Part shown: positions 1 to 5,611 of the stretch, piece by piece
Layout: every line of letters starts with the position of its first letter
Position numbering within the stretch: position 1 is the stretch's first letter
Source of the DNA: an uncultured Bacteroidota bacterium
GTDB taxonomy: Bacteria; Bacteroidota; Bacteroidia; UKL13-3
DNA: 14,971 bases
NCBI GenBank assembly: GCA_903888395.1
Contig: CAISTO010000196.1
Span: 1 to 14,971 of the forward strand
Direction of reading: 5' to 3'
Made by a program: the position numbers and the translations under genes
Notes under the pieces: model-generated
Told to the model about the DNA's origin: nothing
What the model saw: only the letters and a program-made list of their open reading frames with translations
Databases searched by the model: none

Positions 1-276
1 ACCGTATATAGCTTTGGCTTTTATATTTCGTTTTTCCAAGTTCTCTACTTGGTCTTTCATTAATGCAATTAACGGGGAAACAACCAAACAAAAGCCAGGT
101 TTTAGCATGGTTGGCACCTGAAAACACAAGGATTTTCCACCACCAGTAGGTAATAAAGCAAGCGTATCTTTTCCATCCATCACCGATTGTATAATTTCGG
201 TTTGTAATGGTCTAAACTGGTTATAACCCCAATATTGCTGTAAAACTTTTTGTGGTGTATTTATATTTTGCTGCAT
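1..276 (-). CDS. recQ: ATP-dependent DNA helicase RecQ, N-terminal part (cut by window edge)
   Basis: RecQ is a superfamily 2, 3'-5' DNA helicase that unwinds recombination and stalled-fork intermediates. Only the first 92 codons are inside the window, read from an ATG at 276 down to base 1 in an unbroken frame. The visible part has the RecQ motif 0 region (YNQFRPLQTEII, residues 18-29), Walker A motif I (LLPTGGGKS, residues 41-49) and motif Ia (VVSPLIALMKDQV, residues 65-77). These three in this spacing are diagnostic of the RecQ family; helicase motifs II-VI, the zinc-binding and HRDC regions lie outside. It starts 18 bp after the stop of the upstream lolD-like gene on the same strand, so the two are probably co-transcribed. 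The functional link between them is not obvious. Family assignment is firm; whether it is the main RecQ or a paralogue cannot be told. Confidence 0.93.
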   Translation of the reverse strand, partial: MQQNINTPQKVLQQYWGYNQFRPLQTEIIQSVMDGKDTLALLPTGGGKSLCFQVPTMLKPGFCLVVSPLIALMKDQVENLEKRNIKAKAIYG

Positions 277-294
277 TTAAAAATATAAATTATT

Positions 295-945
295 TTATAT
301 AATCAAACCATCTTTCATGGTTAATTTCCTATCGCATCTGTTGGCTAACTCTTCGTTATGAGTTACAATTACAATGGTTTGATTGAATTTATCTCGTAAA
401 TCAAAAAACAAATCGTGCAATGAATTTGCACTTGCCGAATCTAAATTTCCACTTGGCTCATCGGCTAATAGCACAGCAGGATTATTAATAATTGCCCTAG
501 CTACTGCTACACGTTGTTGTTCACCACCACTTAACTCACTTGGTTTATGCGTTATTCTGTCTTTTATTCCTAAATATTCAAATAATTCAAGCGCTCTTTG
601 TTTGGCTTCAGTTTCATTACTTTTAGCAATCCAAGCGGGAATCATTACATTTTCAAAAGCAGTAAACTCTGGTAACAATTGATGAAATTGAAAAATAAAA
701 CCAATGTTTTTATTCCTAAAATCCGACAATTTTGCGTCACTCAATTTATTAATTGATTGCTCATTGAGCAATAAAGTTCCTGAATCTGCTTTGTCTAAAG
801 TTCCTAATATTTGTAGTAAAGTAGTTTTACCAGCACCACTGGCACCAACAATTGCAACAATTTCGCCTTTATGAATACTTAAGTTTATACCTTTAAGTAT
901 TTGTAATTGGTTATAGCTTTTGCAAATGTTTTCTGCTTTTATCAT
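295..945 (-). CDS. lolD: ABC transporter ATP-binding protein, LolD type
   Basis: Predicted ATPase subunit (216 aa) of a LolCDE/MacB-type ABC complex, which in the LolD case powers release of lipoproteins from the inner membrane. All nucleotide-binding motifs are intact: Walker A GASGAGKTT (34-42), Q-loop around IFQFHQLLPEFT (84-95), signature LSGGEQQR (138-145), Walker B VLLADEPSGNLD (158-169) and H-loop VTHN (194-197). The FQFHQLLPEFTAFENV and ADEPSGNLD stretches are typical of LolD/FtsE/MacB. The frame is open up to 1038, but I chose the ATG at 945: MIKAENICKSY is the usual family start, and the extra 31 residues come from the repeat-rich intergenic DNA. No LolC/E permease is adjacent, which is common for Bacteroidota lolD. 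A substrate other than lipoproteins remains possible. Confidence 0.9.
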   Translation of the reverse strand: MIKAENICKSYNQLQILKGINLSIHKGEIVAIVGASGAGKTTLLQILGTLDKADSGTLLLNEQSINKLSDAKLSDFRNKNIGFIFQFHQLLPEFTAFENVMIPAWIAKSNETEAKQRALELFEYLGIKDRITHKPSELSGGEQQRVAVARAIINNPAVLLADEPSGNLDSASANSLHDLFFDLRDKFNQTIVIVTHNEELANRCDRKLTMKDGLII

Positions 946-951
946 AGGTGG

Positions 952-959
952 CAAAGTAA
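952..959 (-). promoter_or_regulatory. Possible -7 promoter element for lolD-recQ
   Basis: Read on the minus strand the sequence is TTACTTTG, close to the Bacteroidota -7 consensus TAnnTTTG but with the TA pair shifted by one base. It lies only about 7 bp from the lolD start, so a transcript from here would be nearly leaderless. I see no convincing TTTG at the -33 position. Weak call. Confidence 0.3.
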
Positions 960-966
960 ATAATAA

Positions 967-998
967 ATTTTGAATGTTGGATATTGAATTTTGAATGT
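967..998. repeat. Short direct repeat ATTTTGAATGT x2
   Basis: The 11-mer ATTTTGAATGT occurs at 967-977 and again at 988-998, a period of 21 bp, with the related GATATTGAAT between them. It lies in the divergent gap between lolD and serS and is followed by a second repeat type at 1027-1093. The style resembles simple dispersed intergenic repeats seen in many Bacteroidota genomes (recalled from general knowledge, not searched). Confidence 0.6.
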
Positions 999-1026
999 GT
1001 ATTGTAATTAATAAAATGCAGCATAT

Positions 1027-1093
1027 GGCAATTGACAATACTTGTCACGCAGGGCGAGAGGCAATTGGCAATTGGCAATAAGCAATTGACAAA
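1027..1093. repeat. GCAATTG heptad repeat block in the divergent lolD/serS gap
   Basis: Four head-to-tail 7-bp units at 1060-1087 read GGCAATT, GGCAATT, GGCAATA, AGCAATT; an outlying relative GGCAATTGACAATA lies at 1027-1040, and AGCAATTGACAAATA closes the block. Between them is the GC-richer stretch CTTGTCACGCAGGGCGAGAG (1041-1060). The block breaks no gene. Translated on the minus strand it gives a run such as FVNCLLPIANCLSPC, a low-complexity pattern I associate with spurious ORFs in Bacteroidota repeat DNA, which supports a dispersed-repeat origin over a local regulatory role. Confidence 0.65.
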
Positions 1094-1157
1094 TAAAAAA
1101 ATCTTGTAATCTTTAAATCTTTGTAATTCCTTATTTTCAATTCTCAATTTAAAAAAG

Positions 1158-1165
1158 CATCTTTG
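1158..1165 (+). promoter_or_regulatory. Candidate -7 promoter element for serS-csaA
   Basis: CATCTTTG, followed by CATCC, differs from the Bacteroidota -7 consensus TAnnTTTG at one base. It ends 20 bp before the serS ATG at 1185, predicting a 5' leader of roughly 10-15 nt that contains the A-rich stretch AAGAGAAAAAACAC in place of a Shine-Dalgarno sequence. No clear -33 TTTG at ideal spacing, so moderate confidence only. Confidence 0.45.
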
Positions 1166-1184
1166 CATCCAAGAGAAAAAACAC

Positions 1185-2456
1185 ATGTTACAGATTAATT
1201 TTATACGCGAAAACGCAGAAGCAGTGAAGGCTGGTTTAGCCAAAAAACATTTTAAAAACATAGTTGCAGTTGATGAATTATTGCAATTAGATGAAGAAAA
1301 ACGTAAAGCTCAAGTAGCCACCGAAAGCAATGCTGCTGAGGCCAATCAGTTAGCTAAAAAAATTGGCGAATTAATGAAAGCTGGCAATAAAGAAGAAGCT
1401 GAAGTTATTAAAGCCCGCACTTCGGAAATAAAAGAAAACTCAAAACAATTAGAAGAACGCTTAAAGCAATTAGAAGATGAAATTTTTAATATTTTAGTTA
1501 CGTTTCCTAATTTACCAATAAGCACTGTTCCAGCAGGCAGAACACCAGAAGAAAATGTAACAGTTTATACACATGGAAGCATTCCTATATTGCACGAAGG
1601 TGCAATGCCACACTGGGAATTAGCCGCCAAATACGATATCATAGATTTTGAATTAGGGAATAAAATTACTGGTGCTGGTTTTCCTGTTTACAAAGGAAAA
1701 GGAGCAAGATTACAACGTGCGTTAATCAATTTCTTTTTAGATGAAGCCACCAAAGCGGGTTACCATGAAATAATGCCACCGTTAATGATTAATGCCGATA
1801 GTGGTTTTGGAACAGGACAATTACCAGATAAAGAAGGCCAAATGTATCACGTAACCGTTGATGATTTATACTTAATTCCAACTGCCGAAGTTCCTATAAC
1901 TAATTTATACCGCGATGTAATTTTAAAAGAAGAAGATTTACCTATAAAAAACGTGGGTTATACACCTTGTTTCAGACGAGAAGCTGGTAGTTATGGCGCG
2001 CATGTTCGTGGTTTAAATCGCTTGCACCAATTTGATAAAGTAGAAATTGTTCAAATAGCAAGTCCAAGTCAATCTGCTGCTTTGTTAGACGAAATGGTAA
2101 TGCATGTTCAAGGACTTTTAGAAAAACTAGAATTACCATACAGAATCCTTTGTTTATGTGGTGGTGACATGAGTTTTTCATCGGCCATTACTTATGATTT
2201 TGAAACTTTTTGCGTAGCACAAGACAGGTGGTTAGAAGTGAGCAGCACCTCAAACTTTGAGACTTTCCAAGCGAATCGCTTGAAATGCCGCTTTAAAGGT
2301 GCCGATGGCAAAAACCAATTGGTTCATACTTTAAATGGAAGCGCATTGGCATTGCCACGCATCGTTGCTACATTATTAGAAAACCATCAAACTCCAGAAG
2401 GAATAAAAATACCAAAGGCTTTAGTTCCTTATACAGGTTTTGAATTCATAAACTAA
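1185..2456 (+). CDS. serS: Serine--tRNA ligase (SerRS)
   Basis: Cytoplasmic class II aminoacyl-tRNA synthetase that charges tRNA-Ser (and tRNA-Sec where present) with serine. At 423 aa it has the normal full length. Residues 1-110 are the Glu/Lys/Gln-rich antiparallel coiled-coil arm that grips the long variable arm of tRNA-Ser. The catalytic domain follows: serine-binding TAE (233-235), motif 2 PCFRREAGSYGAHVRG (261-276) with LHQFDKVE (280-287), and motif 3 NGSALALPRIVATLLENHQ (384-402). The segment EVSSTSNFETFQANRLKCR (351-369) departs from the E. coli form EVSSCSN..DFQARR but looks like the Bacteroidota version. The start at 1185 follows a promoter-like CATCTTTG and an A-rich leader. The stop codon overlaps the csaA start (TAATG), so the two are one operon. 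Confidence 0.98.
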   Translation: MLQINFIRENAEAVKAGLAKKHFKNIVAVDELLQLDEEKRKAQVATESNAAEANQLAKKIGELMKAGNKEEAEVIKARTSEIKENSKQLEERLKQLEDEIFNILVTFPNLPISTVPAGRTPEENVTVYTHGSIPILHEGAMPHWELAAKYDIIDFELGNKITGAGFPVYKGKGARLQRALINFFLDEATKAGYHEIMPPLMINADSGFGTGQLPDKEGQMYHVTVDDLYLIPTAEVPITNLYRDVILKEEDLPIKNVGYTPCFRREAGSYGAHVRGLNRLHQFDKVEIVQIASPSQSAALLDEMVMHVQGLLEKLELPYRILCLCGGDMSFSSAITYDFETFCVAQDRWLEVSSTSNFETFQANRLKCRFKGADGKNQLVHTLNGSALALPRIVATLLENHQTPEGIKIPKALVPYTGFEFIN

Positions 2457-2794
2457 TGAAAACCATTACTTGGGCTGATTTTGAGAAAGTAGCCATGCAT
2501 GTTGGCACCATCATTAAAGTGGAAGATTTCCCCGAAGCTAAAAAACCAGCCTATAAAGTTTGGGTTGATTTTGGTGAGGAAATTGGCACTAAAAAAACAT
2601 CGGCCCAAGTAACATTTCATTATACCAAACACGATTTATTAGGCAAACAAATTCTAGGCGTTATCAATTTTGAACCCAAACAAATTGCCAATTTTACCAG
2701 CGAATTCCTACTAACTGGCTTTGCCGATACTGATGGAAATATTATTATTTCCACAGTAGAAAAACCTACTCCAAACGGAAGCAAGTTGATTTAA
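2456..2794 (+). CDS. csaA: tRNA-binding protein / chaperone CsaA
   Basis: Small (112 aa) OB-fold protein of the CsaA family, related to the tRNA-binding domains of MetRS C-termini, Arc1p and Trbp111. CsaA was described in Bacillus as an export-related chaperone, while its fold points to tRNA binding. The whole chain is one EMAP-II-like OB domain: it starts ITWADFEKVAMHVGTI, then VEDFPEAKKPAYKVWVDFG, the SAQVTFHYT strand near residues 49-57, and GVINFEPKQIANFTSEFLLTG spread over the last third. Length matches the family. The ATG shares its A with the serS stop, so translation is probably coupled. That pairing with a tRNA synthetase favours a tRNA-related role here (inference). Confidence 0.93.
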   Translation: MKTITWADFEKVAMHVGTIIKVEDFPEAKKPAYKVWVDFGEEIGTKKTSAQVTFHYTKHDLLGKQILGVINFEPKQIANFTSEFLLTGFADTDGNIIISTVEKPTPNGSKLI

Positions 2795-2846
2795 TTTTCA
2801 ACAATTCATTTTAGCAATATTTTCACTATTTCAATTATTTATACGT

Positions 2847-2868
2847 AAAAAACTCAATAACGTTTTTT
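2847..2868 (+). terminator. Weak candidate terminator after csaA
   Basis: AAAAAAC (2847-2853) can pair with GTTTTTT (2862-2868) across an 8-nt loop, with the T-run doubling as the U-tract. The stem is almost entirely A/T and so of low stability. It is the only hairpin I see between csaA and the next promoter. Confidence 0.25.
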
Positions 2869-2869
2869 C

Positions 2870-2916
2870 TATTTAACAAAAAAATGTAATAAAAGCTTTT
2901 GTATTTAACAAAAATG
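2870..2916 (+). repeat. Direct repeat TATTTAACAAAAA x2 in the ATPase promoter
   Basis: TATTTAACAAAAA occurs at 2870-2882 and 2902-2914, spaced 32 bp start to start (about three helical turns), and both copies run on into A/ATG. The second copy fills the spacer between the -33 and -7 promoter elements, so a protein binding there would compete with RNA polymerase. It could equally be a chance A/T-rich duplication. Confidence 0.55.
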
Positions 2917-2926
2917 CATATATTTG
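2898..2926 (+). promoter_or_regulatory. Bacteroidota-type promoter for the AAA/DUF4143 gene
   Basis: TTTG at 2898-2901 and TATATTTG at 2919-2926 match the -33 (TTTG) and -7 (TAnnTTTG) consensus exactly, with a 17-bp spacer. The predicted start of transcription is about 15-20 nt before the ATG at 2949, leaving an A-rich leader ending in ACAAAAAAA. This is the best promoter match in the window and shows that the ATPase is transcribed independently of serS-csaA. Confidence 0.7.
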
Positions 2927-2948
2927 TTGCATAATAAATACAAAAAAA

Positions 2949-4172
2949 ATGGGAACTTATAAAACAGACGAGCTTGAAATTAAACGAATGTTCAATAATT
3001 TCTTGCTACGCATAAAAAAAACCAAGCTTGATTTTACAAGGCCATTGTTAAATGAAATTAACTGGAACGATAGATTCATAGCCATAAAAGGTGCAAGAGG
3101 TTGCGGCAAAACCACTTTATTGCATCAATACATCAAGGCAAATTTGACTATAAATGATAGCGTGATTTATGTTTCGCTCGATGATGTGTATTTTACCAAT
3201 AACCGCTTGATTGATTTTGTAGATGATTTTGTGGCAAATGGTGGCACACATTTGTTTTTAGACGAAGTTCATAAATACCCAACTTGGAGTCCGGAGTTGA
3301 AAAGTATTTACGACAACCACACTGATTTAAAAATAATATTTACAAGTTCATCGGTTTTAGAAATTTATAAAGGCAGTGCTGACTTAAGCCGCAGAGTAGT
3401 GGTTTACGATTTAGAAGCTTTATCGTTCAGGGAATATTTAGTGTTAGGTGAAGGGCTTTCTATTACACCCATTTCAATGGATGATTTATTGAAAAATCAC
3501 ATTGAAATTGCGATGGGAATAACTGATAAAATAAAAATTATTCCTGCTTTTAAACGCTATTTGGAACATGGAGTTTATCCGTTTTTTATAGAAGGCACAA
3601 GCAGTTACTCGCACAAATTAGCAAACACCGTGAATTTAATTTTGGAAACTGATTTACCAGCTGTATTTAATATGGAATATAAAAATGTTTTTAAACTAAA
3701 AAAGCTTCTACATTTTTTAGCTACTTCTGGCCCATATAAGCCCGATATTACTAAGCTTGCCGCTCAACTTGAAATTTCGAGAAATACACTTTTATTGTTT
3801 TTAAATTACTTACATACCGCTAAATTAATTAACTTGCTTAAAACCGATAAAGGCAGCGAAAGTATTTTAACAAAACCCGAAAAAATATATTTAAACAATA
3901 GCAACTTAATGCATGCTTTGGCTGGAGAACCAAAAGAAATTGGCGCGGTTAGAGAAGTGTTTTTCTTTAATCAATTAGCTACAAAAAATGTAGTGCGTTA
4001 TACTCCAGTTGGCGATTTTTTAGTAAACAATAAATATACTTTTGAGGTTGGAGGAAAAAACAAAACTTTTAACCAAGTGAAAGATTTAAAAGATGCTTAT
4101 CTCGCAATTGATGGCGTAGAATTAGGAATGGGAAATAAAATACCGCTATGGATGTTTGGAATGTTTTATTAA
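2949..4172 (+). CDS. AAA-family ATPase with C-terminal DUF4143 domain
   Basis: Predicted P-loop ATPase of the AAA_14/DUF4143 type (407 aa), a widespread bacterial and archaeal family of unknown physiological role, often horizontally spread. Walker A is GARGCGKTT (48-56) and Walker B HLFLDEVHK (101-109); a sensor-1-like IIFTSSS follows in the 130s and an arginine pair in DLSRRVV further on. A helix-turn-helix-like segment (KLAAQLEISRNTLLLFLNYL) sits around residues 265-290. The last 60 residues hold DFLVNNKYTFEVGGKNK, a D...E-V-G-G-K arrangement like the degenerate PD-(D/E)XK nuclease fold described for DUF4143; whether it cuts DNA is unknown. Promoter and direct repeats lie just upstream. It ends 28 bp from the stop of the convergent aminotransferase gene. 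Family call firm, function open. Confidence 0.88.
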   Translation: MGTYKTDELEIKRMFNNFLLRIKKTKLDFTRPLLNEINWNDRFIAIKGARGCGKTTLLHQYIKANLTINDSVIYVSLDDVYFTNNRLIDFVDDFVANGGTHLFLDEVHKYPTWSPELKSIYDNHTDLKIIFTSSSVLEIYKGSADLSRRVVVYDLEALSFREYLVLGEGLSITPISMDDLLKNHIEIAMGITDKIKIIPAFKRYLEHGVYPFFIEGTSSYSHKLANTVNLILETDLPAVFNMEYKNVFKLKKLLHFLATSGPYKPDITKLAAQLEISRNTLLLFLNYLHTAKLINLLKTDKGSESILTKPEKIYLNNSNLMHALAGEPKEIGAVREVFFFNQLATKNVVRYTPVGDFLVNNKYTFEVGGKNKTFNQVKDLKDAYLAIDGVELGMGNKIPLWMFGMFY

Positions 4173-4200
4173 TTGACCCAATAACAGATTACAATTCTAT

Positions 4201-5481
4201 CTAAGCCTTCTTTATTAACTCCATCAACTTATCAACTTCGCTGGTGTTATTATAAATATGTGTAGAAATTCGCAATGAATTCAAGCCGTTTTCAGGAACT
4301 ATTCTTATTCTAATTTTATTTTCCAAAGCAGTTTGATTAAACTTTGCCGAATCTATTCCTTTGATTCTAAAACCATTTACCGCGCAGCGCGATTGTTGTT
4401 CAGTTGGTGTTATCAGTTCAATTTTATCACCAAAACTCAGTAATGCATCTTGGGTATATTTACCCAAATAATTGATTCTATTATAAATATTTTGTTGCCC
4501 AATATTGGTAATAAAATCAACTGCTGCTTCTATTCCTTTGTACAAACCCAACGATTGAGTTCCACCAAAATATCGGTGTGCAGAATCAGCATAATTACCC
4601 ATTACTGGTGGATTTACCATCATGTTCCATTTGGCATCATCGCCACCAGCGCCTACAAAATAAGCTTGTAATATTGGTTGAAAGTCTTTTCTAACATATA
4701 AAAAACCTGTTCCTTTTGGACCTAACATCCATTTATGGCAGCAACTTGCATATACATCACAGCCCATTTTATGTAAGTCTAAAGGTAACATTCCAGGTCC
4801 GTGCGCTCCATCAATAAAGGTGAAAATGTTTTTACTTTTTGCCAATTTGCAAATTTCTTCCACAGGCAATATTTGTCCTTGCGTACAAGGAATATGTGGA
4901 ACCGCAATGGCTTTGGTTTTTTTAGTAATGAGGGCCTCAATGCTTTTTAAAGTTTCGGCAGCAGTTAACGAAGGCGTGAAAGTTTTGATAACAATTCCAT
5001 GTAATTTTTGTCGGTTTAACCAAGGTAATGCATTTCCCACATGTTCGTGGGTATTCATGATTACTTCATCACCTCGTTTTAAAGGCAAACCCCAACAAGC
5101 TATGTTTATTCCTTCCGTTACATTATGTGTAAATGCAATTTCATTACTTTTTGCACCTACAAATTCACCCAATTTCTCCAAAGTTTTATCTACACTTCCG
5201 TAGTTTACAAACTGGTCGCTGTCCATCATTCCTTTTTTTATGGCTTCAATAACAGGGTAAGGCGATGGGCCCATGGTTCCATTATTTAAATAAATAAAAT
5301 CGGTGGTTAATGGAAACAATTGGCGAATGGTTTGCCAATATTTTTCATCATTATTAGCCACATCAATATTGGAAGTATTTGGCATTGAAAAACTGTTTTC
5401 TGCCATTAATTTATTGACACCTGCGCCTGCAATTAAAGCAGTGATGCCCGTTGTTATAAAATTCTTTCTTGATGTTTTCAT
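4201..5481 (-). CDS. Exported class-V aminotransferase-fold PLP enzyme (isopenicillin N epimerase-like)
   Basis: PLP-dependent enzyme of aminotransferase class V, 426 aa. PLP residues are visible: Asp224 of FIDGAHG (pairs with the pyridine nitrogen), His227, and the Schiff-base lysine Lys250 in SCCHKWMLGPKGTGFLYVR (246-264); FGGTQS (305-310) is also typical. The substrate-binding end reads SLRISTHIYN (402-411). That resembles isopenicillin N epimerase-like proteins and lacks the catalytic cysteine of SufS/IscS desulfurases. The N-terminus MKTSRKNFITTG followed by a hydrophobic stretch to about residue 23 looks like a Tat signal with RK in place of RR, so the folded, PLP-loaded enzyme is probably exported to the periplasm. 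Substrate unknown. A single gene: gyrA's terminator lies just upstream, and the convergent ATPase gene ends 28 bp beyond its stop. Confidence 0.88.
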   Translation of the reverse strand: MKTSRKNFITTGITALIAGAGVNKLMAENSFSMPNTSNIDVANNDEKYWQTIRQLFPLTTDFIYLNNGTMGPSPYPVIEAIKKGMMDSDQFVNYGSVDKTLEKLGEFVGAKSNEIAFTHNVTEGINIACWGLPLKRGDEVIMNTHEHVGNALPWLNRQKLHGIVIKTFTPSLTAAETLKSIEALITKKTKAIAVPHIPCTQGQILPVEEICKLAKSKNIFTFIDGAHGPGMLPLDLHKMGCDVYASCCHKWMLGPKGTGFLYVRKDFQPILQAYFVGAGGDDAKWNMMVNPPVMGNYADSAHRYFGGTQSLGLYKGIEAAVDFITNIGQQNIYNRINYLGKYTQDALLSFGDKIELITPTEQQSRCAVNGFRIKGIDSAKFNQTALENKIRIRIVPENGLNSLRISTHIYNNTSEVDKLMELIKKA

Positions 5482-5534
5482 CGCAATGTTTAATAAAATG
5501 AATATACGAATAATGGATTTTTTTTTGACATAAA

Positions 5535-5566
5535 AAAACCTTCAAGCTTTTAAACTTGAAGGTTTT
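5535..5566 (-). terminator. Intrinsic terminator of gyrA
   Basis: A perfect 12-bp stem, AAAACCTTCAAG (5535-5546) with CTTGAAGGTTTT (5555-5566) and an 8-nt loop. Read on the minus strand it is followed by a run of seven T (5532-5538, partly in the stem). It lies about 45 bp after the gyrA stop. On the plus strand only a short T-run follows, so it acts mainly for gyrA. Confidence 0.85.
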
Positions 5567-5572
5567 ATATAA

Positions 5573-5607
5573 TTGTCCGTAGTTGGTGTCCTCACCAACT
5601 ACAACAA
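5573..5607. repeat. Palindromic intergenic repeat, copy 1 (after gyrA)
   Basis: Perfect 10-bp inverted repeat GTAGTTGGTG (5579-5588) / CACCAACTAC (5593-5602) around a TCCT loop, extended by TTGT (5573-5576) against ACAA (5604-5607). The first 26 bases, starting TTGTCCGT, match 24 of 26 with copy 2 at 12561. It lies between the gyrA stop codon and the gyrA terminator, so it is transcribed into the gyrA 3' UTR as a GC-richer hairpin. It looks like a REP-type dispersed element. Confidence 0.8.
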
Positions 5608-5611
5608 TTTA

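Noticed and set aside
946..1038. Extended start for the lolD-like protein
   Set aside because: The extra 31 residues come from repeat-derived intergenic DNA; the ATG at 945 gives the standard family N-terminus.
911..1261. Minus-strand ORF of 116 codons across the lolD-serS gap
   Set aside because: It overlaps the starts of both real genes, has no recognisable domain, and its sequence derives from the repeat block (runs such as NCLLPIANCL), a common source of spurious ORFs.
4820..5203. Plus-strand ORF opposite the aminotransferase gene
   Set aside because: Fully inside a well-supported gene on the other strand, no domain, no promoter.
4201..5481. Identification as cysteine desulfurase (SufS/IscS/CsdA)
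   Set aside because: Fold and PLP lysine agree, but the C-terminal motif reads RISTHIYN with no catalytic cysteine, and the protein has an export signal.
5573..5607. Palindrome after gyrA as part of a CRISPR array or attachment site
   Set aside because: There is only one copy here with no spacer periodicity, and the second copy is 7 kb away; no cas genes, integrase or tRNA is nearby.
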